Assembly: GCF_019097845.1 (NCBI RefSeq)
Contig: NZ_JAHRGM010000035.1
Span: 124,001 to 188,000, forward strand
Length of the DNA stretch: 64,000 nt
Source: Sphingobium sp. AS12
GTDB lineage: Bacteria > Pseudomonadota > Alphaproteobacteria > Sphingomonadales > Sphingomonadaceae
Direction: 5' to 3'
Shown piece by piece: positions 9,575-16,433 of the stretch (the first letter of the stretch is position 1; every line of letters begins with the position of its first letter). Both the position numbers and the translations under genes were made by a program. The notes beneath the pieces are model-generated. The model was not told where the DNA came from and did no database searches. It saw nothing but the letters and a program-made list of their open reading frames with translations.

Positions 9575-10527
9575 GACCGGGCCTCCTTGTGGCGATAGAG
9601 CGACGCCAATGTCCGTTCGACCAGCGTCTTTTTGAAATCATTATGATGGGTCGTTCGCGCACCGTTCAGCGCTGCTTCCGCTACCGCTTTGGCCCCTGAA
9701 GATGCGGCAGCGTCTGCCGCTGGCGTCCGCCATGGCTTGGCCCCGATCCCGCCTAAGGCGAAGCGGCTGCCGCCATCCTTGCCGAACACTGCCGCCACCG
9801 ACACCAGCGCAAAGGCGTAGGACGCGCGGTCGCGCACCTTGCGATAGACATGGGTGCCGCCGATCGGCTTGGGCAGGGTAACCGACGTGATGATCTCGCC
9901 GCTTTTCAGCGCGGTTTCGACATGGGGGGTGTCACCGGGCAACATATGGAAATCGACAATCGGTATGGCACGCGCCACGCCGTCCGCGCCGACTGTATCG
10001 ACCTGCGCATCCAGCAGCCGCATCGCCACCGCCATGTCGCTGGGATGCTGGGCGATGCAGGCATCGCTCACCCCCAATATCGCCAGGCTGCGACTGATCC
10101 CGCCGATCGCGCCGCAGCCGCTACCCGGCTTGCGCTTGTTGCACGGCATGTTGGTGTCATAAAAATAGGGGCAACGGGCGCGCTGGAGCAGATTGCCCGC
10201 CGTGGTCGCCTTGTTACGCAATTGCCCCGATGCACCCGCCAGCAGCGCGCGGCTCAGCACGCCATAGTCGCGGCGCACGACCTTGTCGGCGGCGAGATCG
10301 GTATTGCGGACCAGTGCGCCGATACGCAGGCCGCCCTCCGGCGTCGGCTCTATCCGATCGAGACCCAGATGATTGACGTCAATCAGATGGGTCGGCGTTT
10401 CGATCTGGAGCTTCATCAGGTCGAGCAAATTGGTGCCGCCTGCAATGAAGCGCGCCCCCTGCGTCGAGGCCGCGGTTTTGGCGGCATCCGCGACACTGGT
10501 CGCGCGGCTGTAGGTAAAGGACTTCAT
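9571..10527 (-). CDS. paoB: Aldehyde oxidoreductase FAD subunit (PaoB-like)
   Basis: This 318-residue protein has the same length as E. coli PaoB. It has a CO-dehydrogenase flavoprotein fold with the FAD pyrophosphate segment [12 protein letters not shown] near residue 28 and [14 protein letters not shown] near 108. PaoB-type subunits carry an extra [4Fe-4S] cluster; the expected cysteines are present at 119, 129, 138 and 157 ([11 protein letters not shown], then GSGCG and DACIAQ). This distinguishes it from ordinary xanthine dehydrogenase flavoproteins. Its gene overlaps both neighbours by 4 bp, which ties synthesis of the three subunits together. Confidence 0.92.
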   Translation of the reverse strand: MKSFTYSRATSVADAAKTAASTQGARFIAGGTNLLDLMKLQIETPTHLIDVNHLGLDRIEPTPEGGLRIGALVRNTDLAADKVVRRDYGVLSRALLAGASGQLRNKATTAGNLLQRARCPYFYDTNMPCNKRKPGSGCGAIGGISRSLAILGVSDACIAQHPSDMAVAMRLLDAQVDTVGADGVARAIPIVDFHMLPGDTPHVETALKSGEIITSVTLPKPIGGTHVYRKVRDRASYAFALVSVAAVFGKDGGSRFALGGIGAKPWRTPAADAAASSGAKAVAEAALNGARTTHHNDFKKTLVERTLASLYRHKEARS

Positions 10528-11159
10528 GCCTTCGTCTCCCCGGCCACATCGTTCATGGCGGCGATGATGTTGGGATAGGCGGCGCAGCGGCAGATATTGC
10601 CGCTCATCCGCTCACGCAGTTCGCTGTCGGATAGCGATACCTTGTCCAGATCAGGCGTGACATGGCTGGGGATGCCCGCTGCAATCTCGTCCAGCACCGC
10701 GACCGCCGAGCAGATCTGCCCGGGCGTGCAATATCCGCACTGATAGCCGTCATGGGTGATGAAGGCGCGCTGCATCGGGTGAAGCTTGTCGGGCGTGCCC
10801 AATCCCTCAATCGTCGTCACCTTGTCACCATCATGCATGACCGCCAGCGTCAGGCAGCTATTGATCCGCCGTCCCTCGACGATGACGGTGCAGGCACCGC
10901 ACTGGCCCTGGTCGCAGCCTTTCTTGGTTCCGGTCAGATGCAGATGCTCACGCAGCGCGTCGAGCAGGGTGGTGCGAGGGTCAAGCTGCAGATGCACCTC
11001 GCGCCCGTTCACGGTCAATTCCACGGGGATCATCCCGGTTCCTTCCTTGGCTGTCGGCCGTGCGGCGGCGGCACCGGCGGGCGCCAGCGCGGGTGCCGCT
11101 GCGGCGATCGCCGCGCTACCCTGCAATAGGGAGCGGCGCGTGAGATGATCGGACGGCAT
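10524..11159 (-). CDS. paoA: Aldehyde oxidoreductase [2Fe-2S] subunit with Tat signal (PaoA-like)
   Basis: This 211-residue protein starts with a twin-arginine signal (TRRSLLQG, Arg8-Arg9) that would export the assembled heterotrimer. The plant-type [2Fe-2S] cluster is bound by Cys82, 87, 90 and 102 ([10 protein letters not shown]). The second cluster is bound by Cys141, 144, 190 and 192 (CGYC and CRC). It is the first gene of paoA-paoB-paoC. GGAGGAAGCACCC precedes the ATG. None of the quinoprotein-cluster motif copies is seen upstream, so its control is probably separate. Substrate range of known PaoABC enzymes is broad, mainly aromatic aldehydes. Confidence 0.92.
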   Translation of the reverse strand: MPSDHLTRRSLLQGSAAIAAAAPALAPAGAAAARPTAKEGTGMIPVELTVNGREVHLQLDPRTTLLDALREHLHLTGTKKGCDQGQCGACTVIVEGRRINSCLTLAVMHDGDKVTTIEGLGTPDKLHPMQRAFITHDGYQCGYCTPGQICSAVAVLDEIAAGIPSHVTPDLDKVSLSDSELRERMSGNICRCAAYPNIIAAMNDVAGETKA

Positions 11160-11520
11160 GGCGGGTGCTTCCTCCTGTTCGGTCTGTCATACGAAGGGAC
11201 GCGACAAATGATCCGCCGCTTGGTCGAAATATGGGATCGGATGGCAAGATTAACAGAATGACCCGGCACGCAAAGTTGCAAAATGCCACGCAGGCATTTT
11301 TGTACGACGCGAATCACCCAATCGGCCGCAATAGCGGTTTCGCGGCGACGCAGTTGCCACGGCCATCGGGCGCGGTAGGCGCAAAGCCCCGCGAAGCCGC
11401 CATCCTTGAAGGGGCCGGAAGGAATTTCACGGTCTTGGCAATTCTCCCCTTGCCCATCCCGAAAAGCGCTGCTAGTTGCCCGCCTCACCCGACGGGGACA
11501 GCGTCTCCATCAAGCGCCGA
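11160..11520. other. Divergent intergenic region, paoA / tRNA-Gly
   Basis: This 361-bp stretch holds no credible gene. It must contain the paoA promoter (leftward) and the tRNA-Gly promoter (rightward). A candidate for the latter is TTGCCC at 11450 and TAGTTG at 11473 with 17 bp between; the match is weak. A perfect 8-bp inverted repeat lies at 11280-11300. Confidence 0.5.
11280..11300. promoter_or_regulatory. Perfect 8-bp inverted repeat upstream of paoA
   Basis: AAAATGCC and GGCATTTT flank the 5-base spacer ACGCA, about 120 bp upstream of the paoA start. As there is no gene to terminate on the plus strand here, an operator for paoABC is more likely than a terminator, though the trailing T run allows either. 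Confidence 0.35.
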
Positions 11521-11595
11521 GCGGGCGTAGCTCAGGGGTAGAGCACAACCTTGCCAAGGTTGGGGTCGAGGGTTCGAATCCCTTCGCCCGCTCCA
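11521..11595 (+). tRNA. tRNA-Gly (anticodon GCC)
   Basis: The cloverleaf is clear: acceptor stem GCGGGCG pairs with CGCCCGC, the T-arm has GGTTCGAATCCC, and the anticodon loop reads TTGCCAA with anticodon GCC. The CCA end is encoded (11593-11595). It marks the left boundary of the decayed accessory region. Confidence 0.97.
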
Positions 11596-12102
11596 GAAAT
11601 CATAGAAAAATCAATGGTTTCTGGGGCGCGATGCGATCGAAAAGTTGGAGACAAAGCTCCTTCAATTGGTCCCTGTCTCCACATTGTCTCCACCGAATTT
11701 GTAACTGTAGCGGTCCTTGGCGTTGGGTGGCGTAGCTGGGTTGCCGTTGGCATTTCGCACTCGACGATGATTCAAACTGGTGGGCGTTAAGGCTCGCTGC
11801 TGCGTTACAAAAGGTAAGAGGCGGGTTTTGGTCAGTGGCTGACTGGCAGTGATCGTATCGGCACCTCATGCCATGGCGAGAAGCGGATGTGCGGCTATCC
11901 GAGGCTAGCTGGCAGTGAACCAACCTGAAATCGACCACCTGTGTATCGAGCCTTCGGTCCAGCTGTGTGTAGACACATCAGCATGCACGGTTGGCAATCC
12001 CAAATGACCGTCATGCAATTGTCACAATGCGAAAAAGCCATAAACTGTCCGCTCATCTCGTTTCACTGATCGTTGTGAGGACGATCGGGGAGCGCATAGA
12101 AT
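11596..12102. other. Gene-poor stretch after tRNA-Gly
   Basis: Within these 507 bp I find no open frame with family features, no ribosome-site-led ORF and no repeat of the tRNA 3' end. Base composition is less GC-rich than the neighbouring core genes. It probably represents non-coding remains of inserted DNA. The last 60 bp must contain the luxR promoter. Confidence 0.5.
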
Positions 12103-12903
12103 GTGAAAGGCGAATCGCGAGACCTGCGGGTTGGGAACGCCCTTGCGGTCGATTATGCTACTATCATGGGTCGTTATCGACGGTTGGATGCCCTTGCCTC
12201 TGCGTTAGCAGAAGCATCGGATATGCACATGCTCTACGAATTCCTGGCGAGGATCGCGCGGGAAATGGGTTTCGACTATTTCGCGTTGGCTGAGCACATC
12301 GATCTGAGGATGCCACAAGAGCAACCTCTTCAAATCCACAATTATCCGCGCGGCTGGGCCGCCTATTATGTGGACAGGGACCTGGGGCCGCGCGATCCTA
12401 TCCGACGGGCCAGCCACCGCACCCATCTGGGCTTTGCTTGGCTCACCATTCCACGATTTCTAACACTGACGCCCGCCGATCGCGCGGTACTCGCTGCCGG
12501 ACAAGCTCATGGGCTTGGCGAAGGTTTTACGGTCCCTTCGCACATCCCTGGCGAAGTCAGTGGATCCTGTACATTTGTCACCCGAGCCGACGAGCCGCTG
12601 CCTCGCGATCAGATCTGGACGGCGCAACTCATCGGCGGGCTCGCGTTCGAACGCGGACAACGCCTTTTGGGCCGCACGACCCTGTCTGGGGATTCCGCGA
12701 TCACGGAGCGCCAACGCGACTGCGTGCTATGGGCCGCCCGTGGAAATACTGACGGGGAGATTGCCGACATATTGGGCATCTCCAAGGAAACCGTGATCCA
12801 GCATCTCAAATTCGCGCGCGAACGCTATGGCGGCGGCGGCGGCGGCAAAGGCGGCAGCAAGGGCAACGCTGGAGTAGATGATCGGCAAGCAGCGAATATA
12901 TGA
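12103..12903 (+). CDS. LuxR-family regulator with autoinducer-binding domain (solo)
   Basis: This 266-residue protein has an N-terminal autoinducer-binding domain (about 25-185) and a C-terminal LuxR helix-turn-helix (about 200-245, TERQRDCVLWAARGNTDGEIADILGISKETV). The residues conserved in acyl-homoserine-lactone binders are present: Trp85, Tyr89, Asp98, Pro99, Trp113 and Gly141. No luxI-type synthase is in the window, so it is a solo. The start is a GTG with GGGGAG ten bases upstream; an ATG at 12166 is an alternative. After RERYG the protein runs into a glycine-rich tail encoded by a GGC repeat, replacing the usual last helix of the domain; a slippage frameshift there is likely. It may be weakly functional or inactive. 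Confidence 0.8.
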   Translation: MKGESRDLRVGNALAVDYATIMGRYRRLDALASALAEASDMHMLYEFLARIAREMGFDYFALAEHIDLRMPQEQPLQIHNYPRGWAAYYVDRDLGPRDPIRRASHRTHLGFAWLTIPRFLTLTPADRAVLAAGQAHGLGEGFTVPSHIPGEVSGSCTFVTRADEPLPRDQIWTAQLIGGLAFERGQRLLGRTTLSGDSAITERQRDCVLWAARGNTDGEIADILGISKETVIQHLKFARERYGGGGGGKGGSKGNAGVDDRQAANI

Positions 12904-13285
12904 GGGCAAGAAAGTCGGCACTATTAGCGGGAAGCGCCGACCTCCCCAAAATTCATGGATCGACCTATCTTCCTCTGCCCATGCTGGGCTCCCATATGGA
13001 AGGGACATCGGATAATCATCGACCTGATGTCACTATCTATGATATTGAATATTCACGAGGCGGTTCGATGTTCGAATATGGCAATGGTAGCTTGAACAGA
13101 ATGAGGTCGCGCTGGATGTGCTGCGCGAATCGATGTCTGACGCCGCGATCGCTCTAGGTGAGCAGATGGCCAATGAAGAAGCCGAAGACGAAGGCGCTTG
13201 AACTAATCTTCTGCCCTGGGCCAGCGGCCCGCCAGAATGTCTTTGTTTATCTGATTTTGAGCGAGCGCGACCGGAACGATGGCGC
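12904..13285. other. Degenerate stretch between luxR and nitrilase remnant
   Basis: No complete gene is supported in these 382 bp. The one coding-like piece is the plus-strand frame 13094-13201, which reads EQNEVALDVLRESM and ends EEAEDEGA before a TGA; it has no upstream start because a TAG lies two codons before it. It looks like the tail of a lost gene. Confidence 0.4.
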
Positions 13286-13852
13286 TCATCCGCCATGGCC
13301 GGGAGAACCGTCGTCGGTTCGGCCATCGAGCGTTCGCTCGTAGAGCTTGGTGGACTGTAGGATGAGGCACATGGCCTGGGCGTATATGGGTATCTGAATC
13401 TCGGCCATCTTGCGGGTATCGTCCTGAAACAGAGCGATCTGATTCGCAGGCGGAAACGCACCGGTCTCGTTGGATCGCTGAATCGGTCCAAGCGACGTCA
13501 CCGTCAGCACCGAGGATCCCGGATCGTCCGCAAGCACCGTTCCATAGCGCGCCGGCCATCTGCTGCGAAGCTGGGGGCCGTCCATCAGCAAGGCGACGAC
13601 GAAATTGGGGCCGATCCCGCGGACGAGCTCCTGGCAGGGGTCGCTGCGCGCGAGATCCTCGCAGATCAGGGTGGTGACGGAAGCGCCCCCGCGCAAGACC
13701 AATACGTCGAGGCTTCGGGACAGGATATTGATATGCTCCCAGGCTCTCTTCCGGCTTGTGCTTCTTGCTCGGCATTCAATGTCCCTTTCGTGGTCCAGAC
13801 TATCATAGTCTCTGGGCCACTCAGCGGGGGGCAGATCAGAGGGGTGAGCCAT
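13286..13852 (-). pseudogene. Truncated nitrilase-like (carbon-nitrogen hydrolase) protein
   Basis: The minus-strand frame encodes about 188 residues from an ATG at 13852 (the frame stays open to 13966). The segment VTTLICEDLARSDPCQELVRG resembles the cysteine region of the nitrilase superfamily (ICED), followed by GPNFVVALLMDGPQL and a conserved-looking DDPGSSVLTVTSLG. The expected N-terminal half with the Glu and Lys of the triad is not recognisable, and the region upstream is taken by the divergent PilZ gene, so I read this as a 5'-truncated remnant. Nitrilase-like domains of this kind also occur fused to defence-associated reverse transcriptases (DRT type 1); no reverse transcriptase motif is visible here. 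No good ribosome site precedes the ATG. Confidence 0.5.
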
Positions 13853-14031
13853 TTGCCCCGCTGCCCCGTCGATTACCGGCCACATGCTCTGGACACAGGC
13901 TTTGTCGCTGGCAGCCGCCCGGCACGGCACTGCCGAGAATCGAACCGCATAACGCCCGATTCTCAATTGGCCGTTTACGATATCTTAGGCCAATGCGTCC
14001 AAATTGCGGTCCCCGGCTATGGAGCCCGCTA

Positions 14032-14514
14032 ATGTCAGTTCGAGCGACCCTATACAGCGACAATCGCGGCGCGCAGCGAATGCAGCTGGATCGCGCTTCG
14101 ACCCTGCGCGATGACGACGATAGGCCGTTCGACGTCCAGATCGAGGATATCTCGCTCACCGGCTTTCGACTGCAATTGCCTTTCGAAGTCCTGCCCGATC
14201 AGGCGATGACTATCGGCGTGCCGGGGGTGGGGATCCGGGCGTTGCAGGTCGTCCGCGTCGAAGGCGCGACCGCCGGTTGTATCTTCGTTCAGCCGCTCAA
14301 TCCCGCAGAACTCGGCACGATTCTCCGCTTCGACAGTTCCGTCATCCAGGAAAACTTCCAATATCAGGCTGGCCCTGCGAAAGTCGCGCAAAAGGACGAT
14401 TCGGAATTGTCCGCGGAAGCCGCGGTGCTAAGTCCGCTCCAAAAACTGGCGATTATCGCTGGCGCGGCACTCACCATGTGGCTGCTGATCGTGGCGGCCA
14501 TTTCTCTCATTTAG
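14032..14514 (+). CDS. PilZ-domain membrane protein
   Basis: This 160-residue protein has a PilZ-like domain (about 10-105). The DISLTGFRL segment is the PilZ D-x-S-x-x-G part of the c-di-GMP site, and QRMQLDRAS may be a degenerate form of the RxxxR arm. A single C-terminal membrane segment (about 140-158, LAIIAGAALTMWLLIVAAISLI) anchors it, with a short N-terminal cytoplasmic domain. The ATG at 14032 has GGAG eight bases upstream. The missing consecutive arginines make c-di-GMP binding uncertain. It looks intact, unlike its neighbours. Confidence 0.7.
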   Translation: MSVRATLYSDNRGAQRMQLDRASTLRDDDDRPFDVQIEDISLTGFRLQLPFEVLPDQAMTIGVPGVGIRALQVVRVEGATAGCIFVQPLNPAELGTILRFDSSVIQENFQYQAGPAKVAQKDDSELSAEAAVLSPLQKLAIIAGAALTMWLLIVAAISLI

Positions 14515-14540
14515 GATCGAGGTCGATTAGAGTCCTCCAT

Positions 14541-14580
14541 GAGGAGAAACCCCTCCGACTTCAGTCGGATTCTGGCTTCA
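14541..14580 (+). mobile_element. IS200/IS605-type right-end-like hairpin (remnant)
   Basis: GAGAAACCCC is followed by the hairpin TCCGAC-TTCA-GTCGGA at 14554-14569. This resembles the right end and omega-RNA stem of IS200/IS605 elements that carry tnpB, where GAAACCCC precedes a TTCAG-looped stem. No tnpA or tnpB frame remains nearby. The call rests on pattern resemblance only. Confidence 0.35.
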
Positions 14581-14619
14581 GCCCCAAGCTCGGCCAACCG
14601 TGACGGAGGATATTATGAT

Positions 14620-15162
14620 TGACGGGCTGTAATATGCCTTGTCACTGCCGTGGTTCACGGTTGCGGGGATGCTGGCAAAGAATGCCTCGGCGGCTTCGAT
14701 GCGCTCCACCTCCGGCGCAGGCTCCGGCATGATATGGAACCGTTCGGGCAAGCCGTCGATCTGCGCCACGTTGAATGCGGATTAGGTCTTCAGGAAACGG
14801 AAGCCCTGTTCCCGACCCTCCCCGCTGACATCGTCATGCACGGTCCTGGTGCGGTCGCCATAATAGGCCACGGTCGCACCATGCTCCCCTTTGCGAACCT
14901 GGACGCCCAAGGCTTGCGCCTGTTTGTATGTCATCCATGACGGGCTGACGAAGCCGGACGCCTGCGCCTCGATCCACAAAAGAAGCACGTTGATCCCGCG
15001 ATAGAGCTGGCTGGTAGCGCGCAAGGGGCGAGCCTGCCCAGACGTGGCCATGTCGCCTCCGCTCCACGGTTTCAGCCAAGGGCGGGTGCCTTGCTCAAGT
15101 TCGGCCAAGATGCGGCCAGTGATACGGCTGTGAGGGTCTTGCTTGCCGGTGTTCTGGTTCAT
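14620..15162 (-). pseudogene. ardC-like antirestriction / ssDNA-binding protein, nonsense and 3'-truncated
   Basis: The minus-strand frame from ATG 15162 encodes the N-terminal ArdC domain (DUF1738): ITGRILAELEQGTRPWLKPW, then GINVLLLW, and RKGEHGATVAYYGD. After FRFLKT there is an in-frame TAA (about 14782-14784) where homologues have a tyrosine; the same frame then continues with FNVAQIDGLPE, ERIEAAEAFFA and KAYYSPS, all ArdC-like. Similarity stops near 14620, so the C-terminal zincin peptidase part is gone. ArdC proteins protect incoming conjugative DNA from restriction. This is therefore a decayed relic of a conjugative or integrative element. Confidence 0.8.
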
Positions 15163-15556
15163 TGCTTTTACTCCCTTCCAATCCGCCAGGGGTCATGCCG
15201 CGCATGACCCCTGGCGGCACCAGCAGCGTCAGCCGCAACCGGCACCAGCGCCCGCACCGCCGTCAGCCAAGCCCAAGATCACCTATGCGCCGAAGGACAC
15301 ATTCGCGTTCCCGGCGCGGGAAGGGGCGGACCTGCAAGGCATGATTATCCCGAAGGACTGGCCATTCGATGGATGCAAGCGCCGGGAGGCCGTGCGGGAC
15401 GCCGATATAACACCGCCTCGCGTGGTCAGGAAGATAGGCTGGTCCCACTGCCTGCGATGCGGGAAGCCATTCTTTAGCGAGGATGTTGTCCGGCTCCGAC
15501 TGTGCGGGAATGAGGGCAACAGCGGGTGCCGGGAGCGCGCGACGAGATTAACTTGA
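15143..15556 (+). CDS. Small zinc-finger-like hypothetical protein, start uncertain
   Basis: The open frame encodes up to 137 residues. The part after [16 protein letters not shown] (about residue 44) looks coding, with [21 protein letters not shown] and a second Cys group at [10 protein letters not shown], so a Cys4 zinc ribbon is likely. The only early start is a TTG at 15143 that overlaps the ardC start antisense and a perfect 15-bp inverted repeat. An ATG at 15204 exists in another frame, so a one-base frameshift near 15230 is possible. The function is unknown; the protein belongs to the accessory region. Confidence 0.45.
   Translation: MPVFWFIAFTPFQSARGHAAHDPWRHQQRQPQPAPAPAPPSAKPKITYAPKDTFAFPAREGADLQGMIIPKDWPFDGCKRREAVRDADITPPRVVRKIGWSHCLRCGKPFFSEDVVRLRLCGNEGNSGCRERATRLT
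15183..15217. repeat. Perfect 15-bp inverted repeat
   Basis: CCGCCAGGGGTCATG and its exact complement flank the 5-base loop CCGCG. It lies at the head of the zinc-finger-like gene and just upstream of the ardC relic. Without a T run it is not a standard terminator; an operator or mobile-element end is possible. Confidence 0.6.
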
Positions 15557-15665
15557 TGAGGTTGCGTGGCATAAACGTCGCCACGCTGCGGCATAGCGGT
15601 GCGTTCCCCGCCAATCCAACGACCGCACCAGCGGGGGACGCGCCTTCTTCGCCCCTAACGCTGTG

Positions 15666-15697
15666 CAACGCCTCGTGCCCTTGGGTGCGGGGCGTTG
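15666..15697. repeat. GC-rich hairpin in the gap before tRNA-Pro
   Basis: CAACGCC pairs with GGCGTTG at the base, and GTGCCC pairs with GGGTGC near a short loop. No T tract follows. The rest of 15557-15810 contains nothing else I can support. Confidence 0.35.
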
Positions 15698-15810
15698 CTG
15701 TGAGGGGTGGCGATTCAGCGAGGCAACTGATGGTCTGCTTATCAGTGGCACACTTATGGAAACGGGCAGCTTTCGCTACCCGTGTAACCCATTGCAAATG
15801 CTTGGCAATT

Positions 15811-15887
15811 TGGTCGGGACGAGAGGATTCGAACCTCCGACCCCCACACCCCCAGTGTGATGCGCTACCAGGCTGCGCTACGTCCCG
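15811..15887 (-). tRNA. tRNA-Pro (anticodon GGG)
   Basis: Read on the minus strand, acceptor CGGGACG pairs with CGTCCCG, followed by ACCA. The D-stem is GCGC/GCGC, the anticodon loop is CTGGGGG (anticodon GGG) and the T-arm contains GGTTCGAATCC. It marks the right boundary of the accessory region. Confidence 0.97.
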
Positions 15888-16089
15888 ACCGGAGGGCGGC
15901 CAATAGAGGCACATTGCGGAAGTTGCAAGGGATTCAATGCGGCTCTTTTGGGCGTGCTGCACATCGCCCTAATCATATTGCCTCCCCGCCTGCATCTGTG
16001 GTAGCCGCCGCGGCTTGATCCGTGGGCGTTGTATGCGTCCTGCGGCCGACAGAAACCAAGGCGCGACCTGCTTCAGGAAAGTCCCACCC

Positions 16090-16425
16090 ATGTTCATATC
16101 GACAGCCTTTGCCCAGACTGCGGGCGGGCCAGCATCCGGCAGCGGCATATTGGTGCAGATGGCCCCGCTAGTCCTGATCTTCGTGGTATTCTATTTCCTA
16201 CTGATCCGTCCGCAGCAAAAGCGCATGAAGGCACATAAGGCCAAGATCGACGCGGTGAAGAAGGGCGATCAGGTTATCACCGGTGGCGGCCTGCTGGGCA
16301 AGGTCATGCGCGTGGACGAAATTTACGCCGAAGTCGAAATCGCGCCGGGTATGAAGGTGAAGGCGGTCAAGTCGACCCTGACCGACGTGCTCGACCCGAC
16401 CACCGCCAAGCCCGCGAACGACTGA
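16090..16425 (+). CDS. yajC: Preprotein translocase subunit YajC
   Basis: This 111-residue membrane protein belongs to the SecDF-YajC accessory complex of the Sec translocon. One transmembrane helix (about 20-40, MAPLVLIFVVFYFLLIRPQ) ends in the YajC signature RPQQKRMKAH, followed by a short soluble domain with GDQVITGGGLLGKV. The frame is open further upstream, but the ATG at 16090 has AGGAAAG before it and gives the family length. It is the first gene of yajC-secD-secF-Mth938, with short gaps that suggest one operon. Confidence 0.95.
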   Translation: MFISTAFAQTAGGPASGSGILVQMAPLVLIFVVFYFLLIRPQQKRMKAHKAKIDAVKKGDQVITGGGLLGKVMRVDEIYAEVEIAPGMKVKAVKSTLTDVLDPTTAKPAND

Positions 16426-16433
16426 GCCCAAAG

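Noticed and set aside
11532..11753. Peptide GEGIRTLDPNLG on the minus strand
   Set aside because: It is the antisense translation of tRNA-Gly, a common annotation artefact.
12838..12862. CRISPR-like or tandem repeat array
   Set aside because: The GGC run is a codon-scale simple repeat; no direct repeats with spacers occur anywhere in the window.
12900..13157. Open frame just after luxR
   Set aside because: No ribosome site, no recognisable sequence, and poor codon bias; the neighbouring frame carries the only coding-like piece.
15526..15906. Open frame running through tRNA-Pro
   Set aside because: Its conserved-looking part, [14 protein letters not shown], is translated tRNA.
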